A DNA stretch of 64,000 nucleotides from Viola odorata (taxonomy: Eukaryota > Streptophyta > Magnoliopsida > Malpighiales > Violaceae): assembly GCA_963691705.1 (NCBI GenBank), contig OY829544.1, positions 35,113,917-35,177,916 of the forward strand, written 5' to 3'. The position numbers were made by a program, and so were the translations under genes. Under the pieces are notes generated by a model, which ran no database searches, had not been told where the DNA came from, and saw only the letters and a program-made list of their open reading frames with translations. The first letter of the stretch is position 1. Each line of letters begins with the position of its first letter. Positions 54,853-64,000 of this stretch are shown here, piece after piece.

Positions 54853-55983
54853 GAGGCCGTTGTAGTTACTGCGTCCGCTCCTTCAGGCGATATGAATCTC
54901 ACTTATGTGCTGAGGGGTTCTGCGAAGAGGGCCCGGATAGAAGGCGAGGATGAGAACATACCCTCTTCTAACATCGCGGGGGAAGGTGGTTCCGTTAACG
55001 TTCCTGATTCCGCAGTGGTTCCTCCAGGTAGGCATTCCGTGGAAGATTTGGGGAACCTAGGCGGTGCGGACCCCTTTGGTGCTTCGCCCAGTTCCTTTGG
55101 CGGGCCTGTGCATCATTATTCCTCTTCTTTAGGCTATCAAGACGTTTTTCCTGACCTTTCGGGCTATCAGCCTCCTGGTACCTTCCTGCCCCCAGGCAGT
55201 TCTTCTTCACAGGTTCGCGCCCCTGGTCCTCTGGCTTTCGTTCCCTCTAGCGTTCCTTGGCGGCAACGCTATAATAAAGCCGGAACCTCTTTCAATTTTG
55301 CGGCGGATCTTTGTCCATTAAACGGGCTCGGCGAAGTGACCCATCAGGTTGAGTTGTTCGACTTCCGTACCCGTGGTTTGGCAGCCCTCGGGGGCGATGG
55401 TTCAGATGAGGTTTCTGCCCTGCTGGCTTCTCAAATTCTGGCCTCATCTGCAGAACGGGAAGCTTTCCTTTCCCTGGCGGAAGATGACCAAGTGAACTCC
55501 TTCCGTGCTAGCCTTTTCTCCAATATGATGAAATTTCACTACTGGGCGGAGGAGATGAAGCATTGGGCTGTTTCCCTTCGTTCTGTTTCGGCGGAGCTGT
55601 CCAAGGAGCAAGAGGAAAGGAAAAAGGTGTTGGCAGATCGTTCCAAGATACTGCTGGCTCACCACGATTTGCAGAAACAGCATTCCGCCCTGGAAACAGC
55701 TTTGTCAGAGGAGCAAGCCAAAGTGACTGCTTTGGAGAATGAGAAGTCCTCTTTAGAAAAAGAGAAGGCAGTTTTGGCGGAAGACTCAGTCGATATGGGC
55801 TGGTGGCATGCTGAACAGACCGCCCGTGTTCTAGTTAAGTGTTTCGAAGAAATTCATGGGGTGGATGCGTACAAGGGCGAAGATGTCGCGAAAGCCTTTC
55901 TACAGAGTTCTGCCCATATCAACGAGGCAGGCTATCGCCAAGCCAAGGCAGCGGGCTGGAAACGACAAATCCCCGAGAGCTGA
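54853..55983 (+). CDS. aORF4 of element C, exon 3
   Basis: 376 codons plus stop, completing a 729-aa protein. A Pro/Gly/Ser-rich linker is followed by the RTRGLAALGGDGSDE...AEREAFLSLAEDDQVNSFRASL block, equivalent to the FGTDGLRALG...REEFLQ block of aORF3. A coiled coil follows (about residues 600-670, ELSKEQEERKKVL...ALENEKSSLEKEKAVL), then DMGWWHAEQ, the counterpart of KMAWWKNK, and a helical tail. Unlike the copy in A, there is no frameshift. Confidence 0.82.
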   Translation, partial: EAVVVTASAPSGDMNLTYVLRGSAKRARIEGEDENIPSSNIAGEGGSVNVPDSAVVPPGRHSVEDLGNLGGADPFGASPSSFGGPVHHYSSSLGYQDVFPDLSGYQPPGTFLPPGSSSSQVRAPGPLAFVPSSVPWRQRYNKAGTSFNFAADLCPLNGLGEVTHQVELFDFRTRGLAALGGDGSDEVSALLASQILASSAEREAFLSLAEDDQVNSFRASLFSNMMKFHYWAEEMKHWAVSLRSVSAELSKEQEERKKVLADRSKILLAHHDLQKQHSALETALSEEQAKVTALENEKSSLEKEKAVLAEDSVDMGWWHAEQTARVLVKCFEEIHGVDAYKGEDVAKAFLQSSAHINEAGYRQAKAAGWKRQIPES

Positions 55984-56539
55984 TTTGCCGCGATATTTGG
56001 TCGTTCCCTCCAGCAATCACATATCGCTTGGCTTTTGTCTTTTGTCTTTGCAGCATCAATATTTTGAACAGTGATTCTTTGTAAATCCTTGAGATGCCTT
56101 TAATGTTTCTAGACAATCCCTTTATCGATATTTCTCTTTTATTTTTCTCATCGCGAGACTTCTCTCGTCACTGAGGTTGCCTTATCCGCACGGTGCGTTT
56201 ACTTTCTTGAGCAGATCCTTGGTATTTGTACCAAGAAGACCAAGATCTATGTCGGGTTGGCCTTTCGATGAGCCTATCGGTATCATGACCACCTCTCCTT
56301 CCACTGCTCAGAAGCATTCTGCACATCTCTAATTGTAGATTATCAGTAACAAAACGAGATTTGAGAGATAGTGATTACCCGTAGGAGCCCGTTCGCTGCT
56401 ATCATTAGGTTTCATCACGGAACCCGTTTCGAATCGCGTTTTCCCTCAGCTCTATATTTCGCCAAGGGTTACTTATCCGGTTACCAGCTGGAATTACGCG
56501 ATCCTTCACGTTTCCCTTATCTCTCGATCGGCCTTTCTA
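55984..56539. other. Spacer after aORF4 in C, no gene
   Basis: AT-rich convergent 3' region. AATAAA is not obvious on the plus strand; TTTGTAAATCC at 56081 may serve. Confidence 0.4.
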
Positions 56540-56985
56540 AGTGCCTCATCTCGTGAGCTGTCGGATCTGGACGGCTATCACAAGGCTAGGGAATTTTCAC
56601 TTTTATAGGCGTTGTCCTCTCGTTTAGAACCGTGTCCTTACTTAATGGTTTAGCTGCACCAGCCCGACCGTTAAGATAGGATTCTTGTTTCTAAACAGAG
56701 TTTCTAACTCTTTGGGGTGTGTCTTGTCTTGATGTACCGTCTCCACGAGATCGGTTATCATTAAAGAACTTTTCACTCCCAAAGATACCGGGCAGTGCCC
56801 TCACTTAGTGAGCCATCTGATCAAGATCGGTCATCACAAGGATAGGACTTTTCACCCCCGGGGGCGTCAAGGATCTTTCAATCCGACGCTAACCAAGGAT
56901 ACACTGGGGTCGTGCCCTCACTTAGTGGGCCATCTGATCAAGACCGACCATCACAAGGATAGGACTTTTCACTCCCAGGGTACCC
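56540..56985. repeat. Minisatellite between aORF4 and pol of C
   Basis: About five diverged units with (C/T)CACTTAGTG(A/G)GCCATCTGATCAAGA and CATCACAAGGATAGGACTTTTCACTCCC. This is the same family and location as in A (23773-24275). Confidence 0.8.
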
Positions 56986-57086
56986 CCCTTTTTATCTGCA
57001 CAAAAGCAACCACAAACCCACGAAAACTCTCCTATTGAGCGTTAGCCACGGTTAGGGTCGTTATAATCCAAATAGTGCAGATAAAA

Positions 57087-60000
57087 TTAAACTCTAGGAT
57101 AATATAACTTCAAACGAGCGATATTCCAGGAGTTGGATAAAGGCGTACCGTCAAGTGTCTCCAGGCGATAGGCCCCTCTTCCGACAACGTGGGTTACGCG
57201 ATACGGTCCTTCCCAGTTAGGACTAAGCTTTCCCATACGTTGTCCGGTTGCTCGCCTATCTCGGAGCACAAGGTCACCGTTTTTCAACAATCGCTCTTTG
57301 ACCTGCCTGTTATGATAACGGGCCACTTTTCTTTTGTAGTGTTGCGTTTTCAGTAGGACTTCTTCTCGAACCTCTGGTAACGCGTCCAGATTAGCACGTA
57401 ACCGTTCCTCGTTCTGTTCCTCACGAAAGTGAGCCACCCGTAGGCTCATGGCCCTAATTTCCACTGGCGTAACAGCTTCAGTTCCAAAAGCCAACGCAAA
57501 AGGTGTTTCTCCAGTGCTAACTTTTACGGTCACGCGGTATGCCCACATCACGTATGGCAATTCATCAGCCCACTTCTTCTTAGACCCCTCTAGGTTTTTC
57601 TTAATGCCGCTGAGGATGCTCCTATTAGTTACCTCTGCCTGTCCGTTGGTTTGTGGGTGAGCCACGGAAGAGAATCTCTGCTCAATCCCGAATTCTGAGC
57701 ATTGGTCTTTGAAGAATTGGCTGGTGAACTGGGTCCCGTTATCGCTGACAAGGATACGAGGCACCCCGAATCTTATGATAACTTGATGTTTGAAAAAACG
57801 CCATGTTTTTTCTGCCGTGATTGTGGCAACCGCTTCAGCTTCCGCCCACTTCGTAAAATAGTCCACAGCCACTATCACAAATTTCAGTTGGGACCTTGCC
57901 TTTGGAAATGGACCCAGGATGTCAATCCCCCATTTGGCAAAAGGGCAAGGGGCGATGATTTCCGATATTTTCGTGGCTGGACGTCGAGGAATTTTAGCGA
58001 ATTCCTGACATTTGGGGCAAGCTTGTACATAATCGTGGCAATCCCTTCGTATAGTGGGCCAGTAGAATCCTGATCTGAAAACTTGTGCCGCCAAGGTGCC
58101 GCCTGACGCGTGCATTCCGCATATCCCTTCATGGATTTCGCGTAAGGTGTGAAGGCCCTCTTGTTCGGTTATACATTTGGCGCCGGGGTGAGAAAAACAT
58201 CTTCGAATTAGATCCCCGTTATAGTATGTGCAACGAGCAGCCTGTCTTAGCACTTTCATCTTTTCAGCGTTACCGTCGGGCAGCTCTTCGTGCATCAGGT
58301 ATTTTATTACCGGAATCCGCCAATCATTCTCGAGCTCATTTACACACAAAGAGGCTTGTTCCTCCATGAAGGACGGCACCGATAGCTCACGATAATACAC
58401 ATCTTTAGGTATAAATGCTTCAGGATTCGCGGCCAGCTTGGCAAGGTAATCAGCTTCAGCATTTTCCTCTCGGGGGATGTGCTCGAAGCTGACTTGCATG
58501 CCCTCTTTCTTTATTTCCACTAGCTCTCGCGTTACCTTAGAGAGGTATTGCACCATAATAGGTTCTCGAGCCTGAGAGTGTCCTGAGACCTGGTCAATTA
58601 TCAGTTTGGAGTCTCCACAAATTTTTAGACGCAGATCTCCTGTTTGGCCGGTATCGCGTCTTCCCTTTGAAGAAAACTCTCTTCCTATTCTGAGTCCAGC
58701 TAGCAACGCCTCATATTCGGCTGCGTTATTGGACAAAGAATGCAAGATTCGAACAGCATACCGTATATGCATATCGTGCGGCCCGTTTATGAAGACTCCA
58801 ACCCCTGCCAGTTCTTGGTTTTTGGCTCCGTCCACATGAATGATCCAAAGATCTGTATAAGTTTCTGGGAACGGGAGATCCATATCGTTCCATTCCGCTT
58901 CTGGTACACCACTCAAAGGGTCCTCTGTGAAAGTACACTCTGCTATAAAATCAGCAAGGACCTGAGCCTTTACGGATGGCCGGGACTGGTATCTCAAACC
59001 ATATTGTTCGAGTTCTAGGGCCCAGATCAGCATTCTTCCTGAAGATTCAGGCTTTCAAAATATCCTCTTCAAGGGTTGGTCTGTAAGTACAACGATAGGA
59101 TAAGACTGGAAGTATCGGTCCATCTTGCGGGCGGCTTGTATAAGGGCGAACGCTATTTTCTCAATACGAGCATATCGCCGTTCCGCGTCCTTTAAGACAT
59201 GACTCACGAAGTAAACTGGGTGATGAGTGCGGTTATCGTCACGAACAAGAACGGCGCTGACCACTTCGTCCGCCGCGCCCAAGTACAAGTACAGAGTATC
59301 GCCGGACTCGGGCCTTGTCAATAACAAATCAGATGAAAAATAGTCCTTTAAGTCCACAAATGCTTGCTCACATTCTGGGGTCCACCCGAACGTGGCTTTT
59401 CGTCGTATGACTTTGAAAAAAGGGAGACACTTTTCTCCTTGCTTGGAGACGAATCGTCCCAGAGCGATAACGCGCCCTGTTAGCCTTTGCACTTCCTTAA
59501 CGGTTCTCGGCGATATCATATCATGTATAGCTTTAACCTTGGATGGATTAGGCTGGATACCTTTCTGGCTAACTACGTAGCCCAAGAACTTACCCGTCTG
59601 GAATGCAAACATGCACTTCCGGGGGTTTAGCTTCATGCGATACCTTGTCATCACATCAAAAACTTCCTTTAGATCCCGCAGGTGATCGTGAAAATTCGCA
59701 CTCTTTACCAGTATGTCGTCAACATATGCTTCCACATTTCTCCCTATCTGTTCCTCAAAAATCTTATTTGCCATTCGCTGAAACGTGGCCCCCGCGTTCT
59801 TTAGTCCAAATGGCATCGCTGTGTAGCAATACGTGGCTTTAGGAGTAAGGAAGGCGGTCTTCTCCTCATCCTCTAGGGCCATAGGGATTTGATGATATCT
59901 GGAATTGGCGTCCAATGAGCTTAGATATGCGTACCCAGCAGTTTGATCAACCAACTGATCTATGCGAGGAAGCGGGTAGCAATCCTTAGGACAAGCATCG

Positions 60001-60941
60001 TTCAAATCAGTGAAGTCAATGCACATACGCCAGTCTCCATTTGGTTTAGGAACAAGAACCGGGTTGGCTAACCAAGTGGGATATTGTACTTCGCGAATGA
60101 AACCCGCGTCAAGGAGCTTCACAACCTCCTTTTCCACAGCCGACGCTTTTTCGGTGGAGAACGCCCGTCGTTTTTGCTGAACTGTCTTGGCGTTAGGGTC
60201 AACGTTAAGCCTGTGCTCGGCTATTTCTCGGGATATACCTGGCATATCGGCGGGCTCCCATGCGAAATTTCCTTGGCATTTGTTCAGCAGCCGTGCCAGT
60301 TGAAGATTTTCCGCTGGGCTGAGCTTATCGCTGACCAGGAAGCTGGCTCCCTCTTTGCCTATCACTGATACGGGCACCATCTTGTCAAGGGGTTGAGCGC
60401 GTTTTTCATCACCCTGCTCGTAGGGGTCTACAGCTATACACACGTATCTATCGCAACTCGTCCGAGTCATGAGCGAATAGCATTCTGCCGCCAGTTTCTG
60501 ATCACCTTTTATCGATACCACCCCGTCCCAGGAGGGGTATTTCATCTTTAGATGTTTTTGTGATATCGCCGCTCCAAAGCGATTGAGGAAAGGCCGTCCG
60601 AGTATGACGTTATAGGGCAGATTCAGATCCACAACAAGGAACAACAAATTCTCTGACCGTTTGTAAGTGTCTTCTCGGAAGTATACGGGTAGGGTGATTA
60701 CTCCCGTAACAGGGATAGGGGTCCCATCCACTCCGACTATGGGTCTCTTACTAGGCGTTAACTCATCGTGGGGGCGTTTCATGAGGTTGTAAGCTTCCAG
60801 CGAAAAAAGGTTCACGGCACTCCCGTTGTCCACAAGAGTCCTTCTTATACCATGACTGGCGATGACAGGTGTGACTACCAAGGCGTCATTATGGGGATAG
60901 ATAATGCCTTTCTCATCCTCTTCTGAAAAGGATAAGACCAT
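57087..60941 (-). pseudogene. pol of element C: protease, RT, RNase H, archaeal-type RNase H, integrase (one internal stop)
   Basis: One frame of 1,284 codons with a single TGA at 59055-59057. Domains: protease VDNGSAVNLF (about residue 37); RT with CIDFTDLNDACPKD, SLDANSRYHQI, FGLKNAGATFQ and catalytic YVDD (about 407). The RT-linked RNase H (about 510-630) follows, ending near the stop. A second RNase H has D-E-D-D residues in HVDGAKN, NAAEYEALLAGL, GDSKLIIDQ and EENAEADYLAKLA (about 700-830). Integrase has an HHCC domain, DILGPFP, SDNGTQF and TNGQAEVTNR. The double RNase H is the hallmark of the Tat lineage. One nonsense change separates RT from the rest, and everything else looks intact. 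Confidence 0.92.
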
Positions 60942-62941
60942 ACGATCAAGTATGGTTCTGATTCATCTGTGTAGGGGATCCCTCCTGCTATGATATTGAT
61001 TATGGGGATGTCGTCGCCATCTATCGCGAAGGTTTCCCCACCTTTTCCTTTGGGAGCGTTATCCGGCTGTAGGACTGGAGGGGGTCTTGGTCTCTCGTCT
61101 ACCGCTCTTCTTATCGGATTGTTTCGGGCATCCTCCCTTACTTGAGTCGCAAATTCTCCCAGATATCCTTCCTCTACCAAGCGTTCTATCGCCCACCTTA
61201 ATTCTCTGCAAGCCTCTGTGGAATGTCCTCTGGCTTTGTGGAATTTACAGTAAGCGTTTTCTCTCCTGCCTAAAAGCACTCCAGGCTTCGTGGGTGCCGG
61301 ATAACGGATAGGAAGATCTCGCTGTTCCGCTATCGCCAATATCTCCTCTCTTGGTACATTCAAGGAGGGAAAATCCGGATCATACGCCCGATTTTTGTTA
61401 GCGTTCCCTTGACGCTGACGAGGGGAACTACCTTGTCTTCCTTTCGAGGAATTTCCTTTTTGCTTATCGTAGGTCTTTGGGATGTAATCTTTCCGTCGAG
61501 CGTAATCATCAATGTAATGATCGTCAACCAGAGGATTTGCGGGAGCGGCAGGGATGCGAGGTGCCCCAGGCGGCATATCAAATGTTCTATTTCTATTTTC
61601 TTCTTCTTCCATTTTCGCATAATTATGGGCTTTAAGTCTTAGTGCGTCCAAGGATATTGGAGGATCCACCATCAATGCATCTTTCAGTTTTCCATAATGG
61701 CAGTTTCTTTTCAGAGCTTCTATGGCGAAATCAACGGTAACGCCCGGCGTTAATGACATTTCCAGATCGAATCGGCTAAGAAATTCTTTCAATGTCTCTT
61801 GGGGCTTCCGCTGTATGTCAAATAACGCTGCGGCAAATTTCCGAATTGGAATTGCTGTACTAAATCTGCTCCGAAATTTGGATTCCAACTGTGCGAAATT
61901 ACTAATGGATCCGCCAGGAAGACCTTCAAACCAAAGACGAGCAACTCCCGATAAGGTCATAACAAATATCTGACATAAAGCCGCATCACTGTGGGTTTGA
62001 AACTGGACGAAATCCTTCACTTTGTTGATGTGCGAAATAGGATCTTTAGTACCATCATAAGTATCAGCGGGAAGCTTCACTCGCCTGCTGACCCTGTGAC
62101 GTCTTACACGACGACTGAAAGGGTGACCTGAGGTATCATCAAGAATCTCACGCGCAGGACGTGGGGGAGATATGTCTCCTTGTCGCCCTCCTTCCCTTGG
62201 TTCAAGTATACGATGTCGCCTGGGAGACCGACTGCGACTCCTGGGAGAACGACTTCGATATCTTCTGCTACTAGATCTTTCACTATACACGGGAGATAAA
62301 CTCCTGTTTGTTCCTTCCCTCCGTCCGGCCCAACGGTTCCTTAACGCCTCAAGCTGCCTGTCTTCCTGCAGAAGAAGTCTTTACGGCATTTGGGGTACAT
62401 AAGCCTCTACTCCTCCTTGAGTGAGCTGTATGTGACCAACCGGGGGATTTCCTGTGGATAAAGGCACTTGGGGGTTCTCTGGAAACAACGGGGGCAGAGG
62501 TCGATCAGCAACAATAGATGATGTGAACAAGGCGCGAGGAGGAACGCTAGATCCAGAAGCACCAGGCGTGACTCTAGTGGCCATTTCAGTCAAATATTCC
62601 AGGCGGGAACGAAGGGCCGCTATTTCCATAGCAAAAGGATTTTCATTGTTAAGCACAGATCCTTCCAAAAGAGGGGTATAAAGATCAGATCCCACCGTCT
62701 GTGATGAAGAAATGACCGTCTGCGAGGAGATAGATCCTCCGGCGATCCCGACCGAGAGGTCCAGAGGTCCCGAGATAGTCGATTGCGTCGTCATAGAGAG
62801 GTCAGCAGTAGCAAAAGGAAATAACCGCCTGCAAGTTGAGAAAGGAATACTAGAAAATGTAGTCCGGTCTTGCTCCGATCTGGCTGTCATAACCGTTCCG
62901 ATCTCCCAACTAAACGGAGCTTGGCTATTAAGGACACTCAC
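60875..62941 (-). pseudogene. gag of element C (one stop near residue 187; shifted relative to pol)
   Basis: The frame from 62941 has TAA at 62381-62383, then is open from 62380 to 60875. The long open part has an Arg/Ser-rich N-terminus (SRRYRSRSPRSRSRSPRR) and a retrotransposon gag core (YDGTKDPISHINKVKDF, LSGVARLWFEGLPGG, LDALRLKAHNYAKMEEE). A C-x2-H-x4-H-x4-C knuckle (CKFHKARGHSTEAC) follows, a variant typical of this group. It overlaps the pol frame by 67 nt in a different phase. A one-base change near 60945 would join them, so this may be a mutation or a frameshift site. Confidence 0.88.
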
Positions 62942-62954
62942 TTAATACACCAAA

Positions 62955-62973
62955 GCTCTCAATGAAAGCACCA
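62955..62973 (-). other. Primer binding site of element C
   Basis: TGGTGCTTTCATTGAGAGC on the minus strand lies two bases from the 5' LTR. The tRNA could not be assigned from memory. Confidence 0.6.
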
Positions 62974-62975
62974 TT

Positions 62976-63511
62976 TGATAAGATCTGAGATCTCTTCTGG
63001 TCGGAAACGGCTGCTGCAGCTAGTCGGAGGGGAAGCGATCGGCGTCGGAGATACCTGCAAGGCGCCGGAGGGGGACTCCGGCGTAGACACTCCGATGCTT
63101 AAGTTAGTTCGAGTTTTTAGAATGGTAGAGGTTCTCCAAGATGATCTCGATCTTACCTTCTGTTTGGAAAGATGGGGGAATTTATAGGCCGAAGTTGGCG
63201 ATACCTGACAGCGATAAGGGTGCAGCGATAAGCATCGTCCGAAGTTATCGCCTCCAGCGATAATGGGTGAGCCATCGCGGGCGATAATCACATAAGGCCT
63301 ATCAGGAGCGACATCCTCTTCGTTCCCCTAGGATGGGATGACGCCGTGCGCGTAAAGATGCACGAGATCCTCCCCCGCTGAAGTCGACCATCCTAGGAAA
63401 CTTCCGCCGGCCCGGGCGATAGGTTGGCTTTTCAGGGAAGCGTATAAAAACTCGTCAAGGATAGATGCCGTGGCTACAATATTGCCGTCAGGAGCATTCC
63501 AATTGTTATCA
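62976..63511 (-). repeat. 5' LTR of element C
   Basis: 536 bp, with TGATAAG and TTATCA ends on the plus strand. CCTATAAATT on the minus strand (63179-63188) is the likely TATA box for gag-pol. Confidence 0.88.
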
Positions 63512-63516
63512 CCTGG

Positions 63517-63795
63517 GAAGAATGTCTTCCTTTTATTGTATTGTCTTATTACCTATCTACGCATATCACTATTTTTGATTTGTTGAAACTCATATGTCGT
63601 TTGGTTCATATGATATCATTCGGTTTGATATTATTGCCTTTGAAAGTGTTACTTAGCATAGGTGGCAGTAGAAAAATCGAGGTGATGTGGATAGCCTATG
63701 GACAAGCCAAGCGCTATGGTGTGCGCTTGTATGTCACGATGACATTTATGAGGAACCATGGAAGGAGGCGCGAGTCCTTCAAGATACATACTTAG
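63517..63795 (+). pseudogene. Long frame of element D, 3' part
   Basis: After removing element C and one CCTGG, the frame ending ...KYMFAW at 47607 continues without a stop as EECLPFIVLSYY... for 92 codons to TAG at 63793-63795. The stretch after the junction is hydrophobic (two possible membrane segments around LICRLVHMISFGLILLPLKVLL) with a basic end. No domain recognised. The frame continuity itself proves the insertion site. Confidence 0.7.
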
Positions 63796-64000
63796 GTTTG
63801 GCAGTGCTTACGCCGGAAACGGTCTCTAACCCAAGTACCAGCAAACATGGCCACTTGGGGCAATGGTCCTACACAACGTGTTGTCATATTCAATGACATC
63901 GCAACCAAGTTGAACTTAAAGGGCTGGTATGGTTCCATTTGTGATTATTTTGATGTTACTAACTTAAGGTATTGTCCTGCAGGTTTAGGTCTGGATTCGA
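63796..64000 (+). other. Element D sequence to window end, no gene seen
   Basis: 205 bp of unique sequence after the stop, with no LTR, PPT or domain. Confidence 0.5.

Larger units (their letters stand above)
47608..63511 (-). mobile_element. Element C: nearly complete Tat-lineage Ty3/gypsy element with four antisense genes
   Basis: In minus orientation: 5' LTR 62976-63511, PBS, gag, protease-RT-RNase H-aRNase H-integrase, minisatellite, then plus-strand aORF4, aORF3, aORF2 and aORF1, and 3' LTR 47608-48144. The target duplication CCTGG is at 47603-47607 and 63512-63516, and joining the flanks restores a continuous frame of element D. The LTRs differ at only a handful of positions. This is the best preserved of the three Tat copies. 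Its defects are two stops (62381 and 59055), a one-base gag/pol frame change and a stop in aORF2. Confidence 0.92.
63512..64000 (+). mobile_element. Element D, right piece (after insertion C)
   Basis: Begins with the CCTGG target duplication. It continues the D frame and then non-coding sequence to the window end. No LTR reached. Confidence 0.75.

Overview
This window is plant nuclear DNA, most likely from a eudicot, and as far as I can see it consists entirely of transposable elements. I found no cellular gene, rRNA, tRNA or CRISPR array. The evidence for a plant is the set of element types: Tat-lineage and Athila-lineage Ty3/gypsy, Ty1/copia, a BED/hATC-type hAT transposon, and a large non-coding LTR element primed by a sequence matching plant tRNA-Arg(ACG). 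The genus cannot be told from the sequence.

Layout. (1) Element A, 1-28322, is a Tat-lineage Ty3/gypsy element lying on the minus strand. Its 3' LTR is cut by the window start. It carries an antisense (plus-strand) gene cassette, then a decayed gag-pol. (2) Inside A's third antisense gene sits element E, 3254-19099. E is a non-coding LARD-type LTR element with 2.5-kb LTRs, an exact GCAGC target duplication and several tandem-repeat blocks. (3) Inside E's 3' LTR sits a very young Ty1/copia element, 13017-17948, with LTRs that look identical and an exact CAAAG target duplication. (4) A interrupts the 3' part of an Athila element (28323-32206 and 37326 to about 39050), which is also interrupted by a degenerate hAT transposon at 32207-37325. 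(5) Element B, about 39055-43807, is the left part of another Tat element with the same antisense genes. (6) Element D, 43808-47607 and 63512-64000, has a gag-like frame and is inserted in B. (7) Element C, 47608-63511, is a nearly complete Tat element inserted in D with a CCTGG target duplication. C splits a reading frame of D that continues on the far side.

The most notable system is in the three related Tat elements. Between pol and the 3' LTR, on the strand opposite gag-pol, they carry up to four separate genes: aORF1 (about 127 aa), aORF2 (about 138-152 aa), aORF3 and aORF4. aORF3 and aORF4 are paralogues of each other, and each contains small GT-AG introns at conserved positions. After in-silico splicing the copies in C are fully open: 725 aa with one intron and 729 aa with two introns. 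Each gene has its own TATA-like box, and G-boxes or poly(A) signals are visible at several. They therefore look like independent plant-type transcription units riding in the retrotransposon and converging on gag-pol. Extra antisense ORFs in Tat elements are known in general. The four-gene layout, the spliced paralogue pair and the promoter architecture deserve a closer look.

C is the best autonomous candidate. It has gag, protease, RT, two RNase H domains and integrase, with two in-frame stops and one gag/pol frame change. A has lost protease, RT and the integrase catalytic Glu. B is truncated. The copia element has an open pol but no recognisable capsid domain.
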